A DNA stretch of 64,000 nucleotides. It comes from Rummeliibacillus suwonensis (GTDB taxonomy: Bacteria; Bacillota; Bacilli; Bacillales_A; Planococcaceae). The position numbers and the translations under genes were made by a program. How positions within the stretch are numbered: position 1 is the stretch's first letter; each line of letters starts with the position of its first letter. The notes under the pieces are model-generated. The model worked only from the letters and a program-made list of their open reading frames with translations. It ran no database searches and had not been told where the DNA came from. The DNA lies in contig NZ_VCBL01000001.1 of the NCBI RefSeq assembly GCF_007896435.1, positions 2,727,078-2,791,077 on the forward strand. Direction: 5' to 3'. This document shows positions 55,107 to 63,527 of the stretch, one piece after another.

Positions 55107-55857
55107 AAATAAAAAACTTTGCTTATTATGGCAAAATAAAACTACCCGTCAATGGTACCATGTAGGTAATCTACTTTACAATGAAGAAAATCATTACTAC
55201 CAGTTCTCATACGAGCTGGAGAAGAAGCGTAGAGGTCTTAAAGAAGCGTTAGAAAATGGTTATCAGCCACATATCGCCTTTCAAGATTTAGATAAAACTT
55301 ATGTATCCAATAAGTTATTTCTTCCATTTGCGCGCAGAGTACCCAACACAAATAGGCCGGATTATGACGCTTTCTTGAAAAAAAATGGATTAACTAGAAA
55401 CTCAACAACTATGGAGATTTTAAAAGCCACTGGCGGCAGATTGGCTACAGACAATTATGAATTTGTAAATCCCATAATATTCGATGATAAAAATATAGTT
55501 TATAAAGTGGAATTTTTTGCAAGAGGTTGGAGATATTACGAAGGTCAAAAATTAATGGAACAACGAAGCTGGGACTTAAAACCTGTTGACCTTACATTTA
55601 AAATAGATAAAGAGAACCCACAGGATGATTGTGCAGTAGCTATTTTTATTGATAATATAAAAGTTGGGTATGTTCCTGCTTTTTATTCAGCATTTTTCAA
55701 AGATATGATTGAAAAAGAACAGCTTTTTGTTGTATCTGATTTAAGTCTTGATAAAAATAACATCCCACAACTACGTTTATTACTAAAAATTCAAGGGCAT
55801 ATGACAAACGGTAATACACAAAAGGGGTTTAAGGAACACTTTCTCTTGCCTGTATGA
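55099..55857 (+). CDS. HipS-HIRAN protein, putative antitoxin of the Hip kinase
   Basis: 252 residues in two parts. Residues 1-90 match the HipA N-terminal (HipS-like) subdomain: LLWQNKTTRQWYHVGNLLY, YYQFSYELE, and LFLPFARRVPNTNRPDY (the family's ...lfp.f.nr.P). Residues about 135-250 are a HIRAN domain (NPQDDCAVAIFIDNIKVGYVP with GYVPAFYSAFF); HIRAN domains bind DNA ends. ATG at 55099 lies 8 bases after AAGGGGG and overlaps the kinase stop, ensuring coupled translation. Bicistronic kinase plus HipS-HIRAN operons are a known organisation in Hip kinase phylogenies but have little experimental work. No HipB-like HTH gene is attached. Confidence 0.8.
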   Translation: MTKNKKLCLLWQNKTTRQWYHVGNLLYNEENHYYQFSYELEKKRRGLKEALENGYQPHIAFQDLDKTYVSNKLFLPFARRVPNTNRPDYDAFLKKNGLTRNSTTMEILKATGGRLATDNYEFVNPIIFDDKNIVYKVEFFARGWRYYEGQKLMEQRSWDLKPVDLTFKIDKENPQDDCAVAIFIDNIKVGYVPAFYSAFFKDMIEKEQLFVVSDLSLDKNNIPQLRLLLKIQGHMTNGNTQKGFKEHFLLPV

Positions 55858-56143
55858 CATGACAACGCCTGCCTGCCTAGGTATCAAAACATCTCAACAT
55901 TTATGATGGTTAGAAAGGCTTTAAAGATTATTGTAAGCTTAAATATTGTTATCATATAGAAGTAGCTACAAGTCAGAATTGTCCGAATTTTATGGTGTGA
56001 AAAGGTTATTTAAAAGATCAACTAGAAGATCTAGAAATATGCTAATCTGATTTTTATGGTGTGAAAAATAGTTATAGCTTAAGCAATTGTTACGCTTGAG
56101 TATATATGCAAAGCTTACACAATTCTGACAGGGTCTATGATTG

Positions 56144-56180
56144 AAGTCCTTAACCTCTTCGGAGATTAAGGACTTTTTGT
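56144..56180 (+). terminator. Terminator of the kinase/HipS-HIRAN operon
   Basis: AAGTCCTTAA (56144-56153) pairs with TTAAGGACTT (56166-56175), then T run. It lies ~290 bp beyond the stop. The stretch 55858-56143 contains no gene; a repeated TTTTATGGTGTGAAAA occurs twice (55990, 56053). Confidence 0.85.
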
Positions 56181-56550
56181 GATTTTTTATTATTTTTGGA
56201 AAAAAGACTTTTGATTCTTTTCCTTTTTTGAAGAAACACCACCCTTTGTGCTACAAGTGAATTCTTCATGTTATATGTTTTGGTCGTGCCATTTAAATTA
56301 TTTTAGGCAACTTTTATAAAATATTTTATATTGTAATAGCGATAGAGAAGACTTTTGGTCATCATCATGAAGAGGAAGGACCAACATCTTCATCCTGTAA
56401 ATCTAGCTGATAGAAAATAAAATGGTCAAAACTAATCTATTGAGATACTCTTCATAACCATATAAAATTGTTTGCTATCTTAGCGTTGTAAATCCGCATA
56501 ATCCTGACCGCTCTCCCCCCTAAAAGAAATAAAAAATGCCCTCTCGAAAT

Positions 56551-56681
56551 GAGGAGGCCACTGAAAAACTATAGAATCTCTATTTTCATTGATAAAAATC
56601 CATCTTTTCTTTAATTTTATGAACTAAAAAGATTATTTTTATCATTTTTTTGAAGATGCATTGACTTTTTCAGTGGCCTCC
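56551..56681 (+). repeat. Complete family-D inverted-repeat element, right border of the island
   Basis: GGAGGCCACTGAAAAA at left and TTTTTCAGTGGCCTCC at right are perfect inverted ends. The right 85 bp are alike to 52043-52125 in the same orientation. Confidence 0.8.
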
Positions 56682-56742
56682 CGTATAGCAGGTGTTTTTT
56701 GTTGAGCCTTCTTCAGGTTCAACAGACTAAAGTCCATAATAA

Positions 56743-56778
56743 AAGGACTTTCCAAACATTTATTGGAAAGTCCCTTAT
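56743..56778 (-). terminator. Terminator of the alcohol dehydrogenase gene
   Basis: AAGGACTTTCCAA and TTGGAAAGTCCCTT, T-rich on the minus strand. Confidence 0.85.
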
Positions 56779-56792
56779 GTTAGACCTAAAGC

Positions 56793-57917
56793 TTATTTTC
56801 CAGGTACATAGTCTTCATCAATGATTAAAATTGGTTTAATTGTTTTTCCTGTTAGTGAATCACTTGAGGCTTGATTGATATTATCAAATTTGTAGAATTT
56901 CACCAATTTATCAAAATCAAATCTTCCCTCTTTATAAAATTCAACAAGTTGAGGAATTGATAATTGAGGAATTGCATTTCCCATTAATACACCTTTGATC
57001 GAACGATTAAGTACTGTTAAATCTACCAAAGGGTGAACATCAATGGAGTTAAGTGTTACTGCTACAGGGGCTGTTACGCCACCGATAGCAAGCACGTCAA
57101 TGGCCGTGTGCATAACTGCCGAAACTCCAGTTGTATCGATTGAGTAGTTAACGCCTTTTCCATTTGTTAGTTTTTTGATTTCTTCTAAAACATCTGTATT
57201 TTTACTATTGATAATATGTGTTGCCCCTAGTTCTTTTGCAGTTGCCAAGCGGTGATCATGGATATCAATACCGATAACTTTCGAACAACCAGAAATTTTA
57301 GCAGCCATCATTGCAGCAAGACCTACAGCACCTGTACCAAATACAGCTATCGTTGAACCTGGTTCTGGTTTCAATCCGTTAAATACTGTCCCACTACCAG
57401 TTAAGAAACCACAACCTAATGGTCCCACTAAACGAAGATCGACTTCTTTATCTACTTTTGCAAGATTAGACTCATGTACTAAAGAATAAGTACTGAATGA
57501 GGATTGACCAAAGAAGTTACCAACAGGTGTACCATCTTCTTTATGGAATACATGAGAACCATCAGCTCTTGTACCTGGTCCCATGTTTAAATCTATCCAA
57601 TGATCACAGTTAGCTGGTAAACCTGAGCGACAGTTATCACAATGTTCACAATACGCATAAGAAACTACTACATGATCACCTGGTTTAAATTCTGTAACCG
57701 CTTTCCCAATTTTCGCTACAATGCCAGAACCTTCATGACCAAATACGGCTGGGAAATCATATGGAGAATCACCTGCACGAACAGCATCATCAGAGTGACA
57801 AATTCCTGAAGCCACTAATTTCACTAAAACTTCATCATCTTGCATTTCAGCAAGATTCAATTCTTCCATTTCATATGGACCATTTAATTTATTGACTACG
57901 GCAGCTTTTACTTTCAT
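56793..57917 (-). CDS. Zinc-dependent medium-chain alcohol dehydrogenase
   Basis: 374-residue NAD(P)-dependent MDR enzyme. Catalytic zinc ligands Cys40 (GICHSD), His61-Glu62 (FGHEGSG) and a later Cys (GPLGCGFLTG); structural zinc Cys90, Cys93, Cys96 and Cys104. Rossmann motif GTGAVGLAAMMA. The sequence style (GTRADGSHVF, FGQSSFSTYSLVHESNLAKV) matches the aryl/benzyl-alcohol dehydrogenase and class III branch. It would oxidise an alcohol or reduce an aldehyde in the cytoplasm; substrate not assigned. SD GAGGGATTTCTC. Monocistronic with its own terminator. The upstream region 57918-58222 shows no recognised operator. Confidence 0.9.
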   Translation of the reverse strand: MKVKAAVVNKLNGPYEMEELNLAEMQDDEVLVKLVASGICHSDDAVRAGDSPYDFPAVFGHEGSGIVAKIGKAVTEFKPGDHVVVSYAYCEHCDNCRSGLPANCDHWIDLNMGPGTRADGSHVFHKEDGTPVGNFFGQSSFSTYSLVHESNLAKVDKEVDLRLVGPLGCGFLTGSGTVFNGLKPEPGSTIAVFGTGAVGLAAMMAAKISGCSKVIGIDIHDHRLATAKELGATHIINSKNTDVLEEIKKLTNGKGVNYSIDTTGVSAVMHTAIDVLAIGGVTAPVAVTLNSIDVHPLVDLTVLNRSIKGVLMGNAIPQLSIPQLVEFYKEGRFDFDKLVKFYKFDNINQASSDSLTGKTIKPILIIDEDYVPGK

Positions 57918-58222
57918 GAGAAATCCCTCTTTCTTCTATATTTATATTTATTATTTCCATAATCAGAATGTATAATACTATATGGAAAAAAAGAAAATAT
58001 ATGATTGTTAATGGAAACTGTATTTCATTTCCTAATTGGATAATACTATACCAAGTTTTCAAGACAATATATTTCTGCGGAGCTTTCAGCTAAATCTTTT
58101 CCCTTTAGAACCATCTTCCTTCCCCCCGAAATTACCAGATTGAACATACTTAAATGTTCAATTTTTTGTATAGTTTTACATATCAATTTGACTCATACAT
58201 ATTAATACAATCTAATATCTCT

Positions 58223-58272
58223 ATAAAAAAGACTATAGACAAACTCGAAATTCTTGGAGTTTATCTACAGTC
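58223..58272 (-). terminator. Terminator of the repeat/Ig surface protein gene
   Basis: GACTATAGACAAACTC (58231-58246) and GAGTTTATCTACAGTC (58257-58272), with an A run at 58224-58230 giving the minus-strand T tract. Confidence 0.8.
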
Positions 58273-58321
58273 TAAAGAACACTTATTTTTCTTTATAAAA
58301 TCCTCATCAATATTTAAACAA

Positions 58322-59176
58322 TTATTTAGCTGTTTCTGATATTTCGACTTGATCTGCAGTTTGTGCTGGTTCTACAGATGTAACATCTTCAACATTTACA
58401 GTTACTTTCACTGTAGTTTGGTTAGAAGCTAAATCTTTTGCTGTGTAAATAATCGTATAAATACCAGCTATACTTGTGTCAATCTTATCAACTGTATTGC
58501 CTTGTGAATCAGTAATTGAAGTAACAAGTTTAACGGATTTATCCAAATTATCTTTGGCAGTTACTATTGGTAGAGTGAATACATCACCCGTTCTAACTTT
58601 ATAAGTTACTGTACCAGTATTTTTTATCACAAAAGTTTGTTTAGCATCTTTAAGTTTGATCAATGGAGCAACTTTATCAGTTACTACTTTACCGTTTTTA
58701 TATTGTACGTTTACTCCGTTTACTTCATAAACACCTGTTGCAGGAACACCATTCACATAGTATTTCCCTTCTTTAGATCCCTTGAATTTTTTCCCACTTT
58801 TAAAATAATATTTACCTACTGTACCAGTGAAACATTTCCCTTTCTTATAATAGACACCTTTAAATACTTTTGTTGCTGCTACACCTTTTTGATAAAAAGT
58901 TTTAGATACTACGCCAGTATACAATTGACCTTCTTTGTAGTATTTGCCTTTGTAAATACCAGTAAAGGTTTTTCCATTTTTATAAAGAACAGAGTTATAA
59001 ACTTTAAAACCTGCGATTACTTTTTTATTTTTAGAATTCACAAGTTTACCTTTTAATACTTTATGAGTAGTTTTTGCAGATGCCGTTGTGTCAACTGCTA
59101 CTGCTGCAGATGTAATAACAGAAGCCCCCAAAGCAAACGCCGCTACAGATTTAATTATTTGTGTGTAATTTTTCAT
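58322..59176 (-). CDS. Secreted protein with YYKxGK repeats and Ig-like domain
   Basis: 284 residues. Signal peptide 1-35 (SVAAFALGASVITSAAVAV). Residues about 40-170 are eight or so ~17-residue repeats around Y-Y-K-x-G-K (YKNGKTFTGIYKGKYYKEGQ, GVYYKKGKCFTGTVGKYYFK style), resembling glucan/choline-binding-type repeats. Residues about 175-270 are a DUF5011/bacterial Ig-like domain (AGIYTIIYTAKDLASNQTTV). No anchor motif, so released or wall-associated through the repeats. SD AAAGGAGAATAGAAAA. Function unknown, likely surface adhesion or wall binding. Confidence 0.8.
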   Translation of the reverse strand: MKNYTQIIKSVAAFALGASVITSAAVAVDTTASAKTTHKVLKGKLVNSKNKKVIAGFKVYNSVLYKNGKTFTGIYKGKYYKEGQLYTGVVSKTFYQKGVAATKVFKGVYYKKGKCFTGTVGKYYFKSGKKFKGSKEGKYYVNGVPATGVYEVNGVNVQYKNGKVVTDKVAPLIKLKDAKQTFVIKNTGTVTYKVRTGDVFTLPIVTAKDNLDKSVKLVTSITDSQGNTVDKIDTSIAGIYTIIYTAKDLASNQTTVKVTVNVEDVTSVEPAQTADQVEISETAK

Positions 59177-59672
59177 TTTTCTATTCTCCTTTATTGTTAC
59201 AATTTGTAAGGATTACCTTGTTTAATTCATGGACAAATACCATATTTCTCCTTTGGCAACCTCAACAAATATACTAGCACAAAAAAGTACTATTTTTTAT
59301 TACATTTAGCGTTTTTTTATTAAATGAAAGTAAACATTCTGTTCTTACTATTAATTTTTTTAAAACAATCTTTATTGTCCTCAGCAATTTTCCAAATGAG
59401 CTACAAATATGTATCTTTTATTTTTTATGCCTTCTATTATTTTCAACTTAATTTCGTATTACATATGCCCTGTAATAAAATTCATGTAATATTTCTATGT
59501 TTTAATAAGAACTTAAGGGCATTTAGAATATTAAAGGAGTTACTAGTGTTGCATTAAACCAAATTCAATATTAAAAAGGCTCATAATCTTCGCAAATCTT
59601 GTTTTGTGTAAAGAAAACGTCCTTAATAATGTATAAGTCAGGTGATATTCCATACTAAAGAACATCGTCATG
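59177..59672. other. AT-rich intergenic region, no gene accepted
   Basis: A palindrome TTACAATTTGTAA lies at about 59199-59211 just upstream of the surface protein gene and could be an operator. A plus-strand frame at 59324-59557 gives an implausible Phe/Ile-rich product without SD. Confidence 0.4.
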
Positions 59673-59709
59673 AAAACAAAAAAACCGCTGATATCATCCA
59701 TCAGCGGCT
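59673..59709 (-). terminator. Terminator of glnK-amtB
   Basis: CCGCTGAT (59685-59692) pairs with ATCAGCGG (59700-59707); T run on the minus strand. Confidence 0.85.
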
Positions 59710-59728
59710 AAATCTACAACACGCTACA

Positions 59729-61039
59729 TTACTCATTGAATCTTTCTTTAGGAGGAACTGTAGGAGAAACCTTGACGCCTGTCGATTCTTCAAAATCGTA
59801 TAAATTAGTAGGTAGATCAGTGAAACGTTCTAATTCATTGTAGGCAGGAATACCATGGTAGGACATGTCCAATCCTTCTTCTTCTTCGCGTTCTGTTGCA
59901 CGTAGCCCTACCGTCTTTTCACATACTTTGGCCATAAATGTTCCGCCAAGCAATCCCCAAACAATGACAACGACCGCACCTAACAGTTGGATTCCTAATA
60001 GAGAAAAACTGCCTGTTGTGAGTAAGCCATGCGTGGTATCAAACAAACCAACTGCTATGGTACCAAAAACACCATTGAAACCATGAACGGCTACCGCCCC
60101 GACTGGATCATCGACTTTTAAATTATCTACAAATAGTGTTGCATAGATCACGATAAAGCCACTAGTAATCCCAATAACAATGGCGCTCCACTCTGAAACA
60201 TAGGCACATCCAGCTGTAATTGCCACTAAACCTGCTAATACACCATTGATCGTCATACTAGGGTCCACTTTTCCGAACTTTTTCATCGTTATCAATAATG
60301 CAGCTGTACCACCACTTGCGCCCGCAAGCATCGTATTGAGCGCGATAGTTGCTAAGGCTGTGTTAGAAGCATCCAACGTACTTCCGGCATTAAAAGCAAA
60401 CCAACCAAACCATAAGATAAACGTTCCAGCAGAAGCTAAAGGAATATTACTTGGCGCAAAAACATTCGTACTGCCATCTGAATTAAATCGCCCTTTTCTT
60501 GGTCCCAGTACTTTTGCCATTGCAAATGCAGCAAATCCTCCAACTGCATGAATAGCGGCAGAACCTGCAAAATCTTTCATCCCTAATTTAGCTAACCAGC
60601 CATCGCTATTCCAGATCCAATGGCCTGAAATGGGATAAACAACAATGCAAATCAATGCAGCTGTTAAAATATAGGCTTTGAAGTTCATACGTTCTGCGAC
60701 TGCACCGGAAACGATGGAGATGCAAGCTACGGCAAATCCCATTTGGAATAGGACATATGCTGCACTTGGTAATTTTAAAGCAAGATCAATTTTTTCTGGG
60801 CTTCCAAACAATGAAGTACCAAATAGTCCAAAGGTATCGTGCCCAAACATAATCCCAAAACCAACTAGCCAAAATGCTAAAGCTCCAATTGTTAGATCCA
60901 CAAAAATCTTCATTGTTACGTTTACGGCATTTTTCGTTCTTACAAGGCCAGATTCAAGTAAACTAAATCCACCTTCCATGAATAACACCATTGCCGCAGC
61001 TAATACAACCCATATGGTATTTATATACATTAATTCCAC
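59729..61039 (-). CDS. amtB: Ammonium transporter AmtB
   Basis: 436 residues, 11 transmembrane helices, trimeric ammonium channel. Typical blocks: VLFMEGGFSLLESGLVRTKN in TM1-2, DFAGSAAIHAVGGFAAFA (pore region), LWFGWFAFNAGSTL, and DDPVGAVAVHGFNGVFGTIAVGLF (the twin-His region, with His near residue 318). A cytoplasmic tail of ~50 residues would contact GlnK. GTG start at 61039: AGGAGG lies 10 bases upstream inside the last codons of glnK; the ATG nine bases further is too distant. Only 5 bp separate it from glnK. The GlnR/TnrA site upstream of glnK governs both. Confidence 0.95.
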   Translation of the reverse strand: MELMYINTIWVVLAAAMVLFMEGGFSLLESGLVRTKNAVNVTMKIFVDLTIGALAFWLVGFGIMFGHDTFGLFGTSLFGSPEKIDLALKLPSAAYVLFQMGFAVACISIVSGAVAERMNFKAYILTAALICIVVYPISGHWIWNSDGWLAKLGMKDFAGSAAIHAVGGFAAFAMAKVLGPRKGRFNSDGSTNVFAPSNIPLASAGTFILWFGWFAFNAGSTLDASNTALATIALNTMLAGASGGTAALLITMKKFGKVDPSMTINGVLAGLVAITAGCAYVSEWSAIVIGITSGFIVIYATLFVDNLKVDDPVGAVAVHGFNGVFGTIAVGLFDTTHGLLTTGSFSLLGIQLLGAVVVIVWGLLGGTFMAKVCEKTVGLRATEREEEEGLDMSYHGIPAYNELERFTDLPTNLYDFEESTGVKVSPTVPPKERFNE

Positions 61040-61044
61040 GTTCG

Positions 61045-61404
61045 TTATTCCTCCTGGTTTAACAGATCATCAATATCATAATCTGCCTTTCCTGTTCGAA
61101 TGTTATAGGCTTCGAGAATTGGAAAAACAAAAATTTTACCGTCGCCATCTTCTCCAGTTTGAGCAGAATCAACAATTTGCTGGATGGTCTTGTCCACCAT
61201 ATGATCGGATAAGATAATCTCCAATTTGATCTTTGGATGGAGGGTCACTTTATAATTTTTTCCACGATAGACACCCTGATTGTCTTTCTGTTTCCCTCTC
61301 CCAACTACTTGGGATACTGTGAATCCTGTAATACCTATGTTTTTTAATCCTTTAATCGTTTCAGTTAACTTTTCAGTTCGAATAATTGCTTCAATTTTTT
61401 TCAT
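61045..61404 (-). CDS. glnK: P-II signal transduction protein GlnK
   Basis: 119 residues. Trimeric nitrogen sensor that binds ATP/ADP and 2-oxoglutarate and plugs AmtB. The N-terminal KKIEAIIRTEKL, the T-loop with Tyr46 and Tyr51 (GVYRGKNY), and the DGKIFVFPI and IRTGKADYD signatures are present. In Bacillales the T-loop Tyr is generally not uridylylated. In B. subtilis the order is amtB-glnK (nrgAB); here glnK is first, as in most other bacteria. SD AAAGGCG is modest. A strong promoter and TnrA/GlnR box lie directly upstream. Confidence 0.93.
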   Translation of the reverse strand: MKKIEAIIRTEKLTETIKGLKNIGITGFTVSQVVGRGKQKDNQGVYRGKNYKVTLHPKIKLEIILSDHMVDKTIQQIVDSAQTGEDGDGKIFVFPILEAYNIRTGKADYDIDDLLNQEE

Positions 61405-61420
61405 GAAAACGCCTTTCTTA

Positions 61421-61437
61421 TGTCAGATTTTCTCACA
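61421..61437 (-). promoter_or_regulatory. TnrA/GlnR site downstream of the glnK promoter
   Basis: TGTCAGATTTTCTCACA fits TGTNA-N7-TNACA perfectly. It falls at about +8 to +24, a position that blocks rather than activates transcription, so repression by GlnR (or TnrA) in good nitrogen is likely. Confidence 0.85.
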
Positions 61438-61450
61438 TGATATGTTAAGA

Positions 61451-61478
61451 ATTATACCAAACTTTAAAAATGTGTCAA
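61451..61478 (-). promoter_or_regulatory. Sigma-A promoter of glnK-amtB
   Basis: Consensus -35 TTGACA (61478-61473), 16-bp spacer, consensus -10 TATAAT (61456-61451) on the minus strand. Strong by itself, in line with control by repression. Confidence 0.85.
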
Positions 61479-61504
61479 TGGATTTCGAATGGAAATTATG
61501 AATT

Positions 61505-61944
61505 ATTGAAAGTTTTTAGAATTTTTTGTAGATTGATTGCGAGGGATAGAAAATAATGTATATATATTATTTTTATTAATTTATAATATAAATTTATCTT
61601 TTTTATATTTTAGATGATCTTTTAGTCCTTTTATTAATGAATTAACATTAGACTTTAGCTAACAGATTCTTAATTTTTTATTTGTACGGTTAGTTCGTAT
61701 CCATACAACTCATTCTGCGTATTAGGAAAAACATCGATATGTCAAAATCACCATTTTTACTAATCCCAAAGACCTAATTTTCTACGCAGATTACATTAGA
61801 ATGTCTATTTTGATCGTTTTTCTTCTATTATTCGTAGCCCAAATAAAATTCCTCCGATGCATTTCTTTAAACGAAAAGAAATTCAATGCTTTTAAAATTT
61901 TTCTAACTGGACAACATAAATAAAAATAACCTTAAAAAGAAAGG
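61505..61944. other. AT-rich intergenic region
   Basis: 440 bp with no gene or strong hairpin recognised; promoter of the following genes not confidently placed. Confidence 0.45.
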
Positions 61945-61947
61945 ATG

Positions 61948-62013
61948 ATGAAAAAACAAACAAATCAAATTAATGGTTATACATTGACTAATGTCAAATT
62001 CGATTTTAAATAA
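61948..62013 (+). CDS. Possible 21-codon leader peptide
   Basis: ATG at 61948 (or 61945) to TAA at 62011-62013, just before the SD of the YckD-like gene. The peptide (MKKQTNQINGYTLTNVKFDF start region) is Asn/Lys-rich and has no signal. AAAGAAAGG precedes it but with poor spacing. May be chance. Confidence 0.25.
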   Translation: MKKQTNQINGYTLTNVKFDFK

Positions 62014-62027
62014 AGGAGTGATTGTAA

Positions 62028-62687
62028 ATGAAAATACAGAAGAAATGGGGAACTCTTTCCCTAGCATTTGCATTAACGCTAGGATTTATAAGTAGCGCAG
62101 CTGTTTCAACTTCCGCTGCTACCACTGCAGAAAATAATCAAGTCAATACGACAAATAAACAACTGGATGCCGCTACAAAGCAAAAAGTGGATACGATTTT
62201 ACAGAAGCTAGATGCAGATTTAAAAACACTGGGAATTGATATTCCAAAACATCATTCGAAACACCATTTATTTGCCAATTTAGATGAAAAAACGAAGGCA
62301 CAAGCAAAAGAAATTATGAAAAAGTTAAAGGCTGGCGCTATTACGAGAGAACAGGCTGATGCTCAATTCAAAAAACTGGGGATTTCATTGCCAAGTCATC
62401 CTAAATTCAAAAATCTAGATGAAAAAACAAAGGCACAAGTGAAGGAAATTATCAAAAAGCGAAAAGACGGGACGATCACAAAAGCAGAAGCTGATGCCCA
62501 GCTAAAAAAATTCGGCATTGTATTGCCCCCAAAACATCATGAAAAAAGAGGACAATTTCTTCAATTAGATGATCAAACAAAAGGGAAAGCCGAAAAACTC
62601 ATTCAAAATGCCAAAATAGAAATAGAAAAATTAGGCGCTGACTTTCCTAGAAAATACGATCACTTACTTCATTTGATGAATAAATAA
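62028..62687 (+). CDS. Secreted YckD-like (DUF2680) repeat protein
   Basis: 219 residues. Signal peptide 1-31. The mature protein is a series of ~40-residue helical units, each like LDEKTKAQAKEIMKKLKAG followed by ITREQADAQFKKLGISLP, the DUF2680/YckD pattern. There are two full units (about 85-125 and 127-170) flanked by partial ones. His/Lys-rich linkers (PKHHSKHHLF) could bind metal. B. subtilis YckD is shorter and has one such unit. Good SD AAAGGAGTG with 8-base spacing. Terminator follows. Function unknown. Confidence 0.8.
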   Translation: MKIQKKWGTLSLAFALTLGFISSAAVSTSAATTAENNQVNTTNKQLDAATKQKVDTILQKLDADLKTLGIDIPKHHSKHHLFANLDEKTKAQAKEIMKKLKAGAITREQADAQFKKLGISLPSHPKFKNLDEKTKAQVKEIIKKRKDGTITKAEADAQLKKFGIVLPPKHHEKRGQFLQLDDQTKGKAEKLIQNAKIEIEKLGADFPRKYDHLLHLMNK

Positions 62688-62740
62688 TATTTACCATTTT
62701 ATTCCATTTATTCACTAACTGAATAATGTATACTTCCAGG

Positions 62741-62775
62741 AAGATGTTGTCTGTAGTTTTGGACAACATCTTTAC
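62741..62775 (+). terminator. Terminator of the YckD-like gene
   Basis: AAGATGTTGTC (62741-62751) pairs perfectly with GACAACATCTT (62762-62772). Confidence 0.8.
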
Positions 62776-62925
62776 TTGTATATGGATGAGTTCGAATTTC
62801 TTTAGTTTAGATAAAATATGCTCAGCAACAAGGATTTTGGAAATATTTGTAGAATAATAATCTAAAGAAAAATAAGCTGTCTTAGTTAATAATGCAAATT
62901 TAAAAATAACAGAGGTGTTTGTCTT

Positions 62926-63051
62926 ATGTTTATAGTAGTTTTGACTTCTTCTTTGTCTGCATTAGTTGGTGTTATTGTTTCAACAATTTTTGTAGTAAAG
63001 GCATCAAAGAAAAAAAACGATATGTTTCGAAACAAAAGTGACAAGTCCTAA
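62926..63051 (+). CDS. 41-residue single-pass membrane peptide
   Basis: Begins MFIVVLTSSLSALVGVIVST: a hydrophobic helix (about 1-24) followed by a basic tail (KASKKKNDMFRNKSDKS). GAGGTG SD 10 bases before the ATG. The size and topology resemble small membrane peptides such as type I toxins or sporulation peptides, but there is no recognisable family and no obvious antisense RNA. Confidence 0.5.
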   Translation: MFIVVLTSSLSALVGVIVSTIFVVKASKKKNDMFRNKSDKS

Positions 63052-63514
63052 AAAGGGCATTTTTTTAGAAACAACTATAGAAAAATTTATCGAGAAAACA
63101 GAAAAGGCTACTATTAGCATTTGCCACTTATATTTTTTGAACATCTCCGAAATATTTTTGTTAGATAAAGTGAAACCCTTCAAAAATCAAACATTCATAT
63201 CAAAAGTAAAATTTTTATCTAATATTCATTTTTTATTAGTCTTTTCTACCTAATTTATTTCTTCTTTATCTATCCATATAGAATGACAATCTAATGCAAA
63301 ATCCCTTATATTTCGACAAAACTTTATTTTTTTAAAAATTAAAACAAGTTATTTTCTTCATTTATAGGTAATTATTCATCAAATCAATGGATGATTACTT
63401 ATTTCATACTCCTTTATAACCATTCCTTATTTGGTAGTTTTATTTCATTTTTACATTTTAACCCACGAAATATGGCAGGGAGTGCTATAATCTCATCTAG
63501 AGATTATTATAATT
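63052..63514. other. AT-rich intergenic region, no gene seen
   Basis: 460 bp with no SD-associated open frame. Just before the lipoprotein gene an inverted repeat AATCTCATCTAGAGATTAT (63489-63507) may form an operator or leader hairpin. Confidence 0.4.
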
Positions 63515-63527
63515 GGAGGGATTTGTT

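Noticed and set aside
59324..59557. Phe/Ile-rich plus-strand frame
   Set aside because: No SD, AT-rich chance frame.
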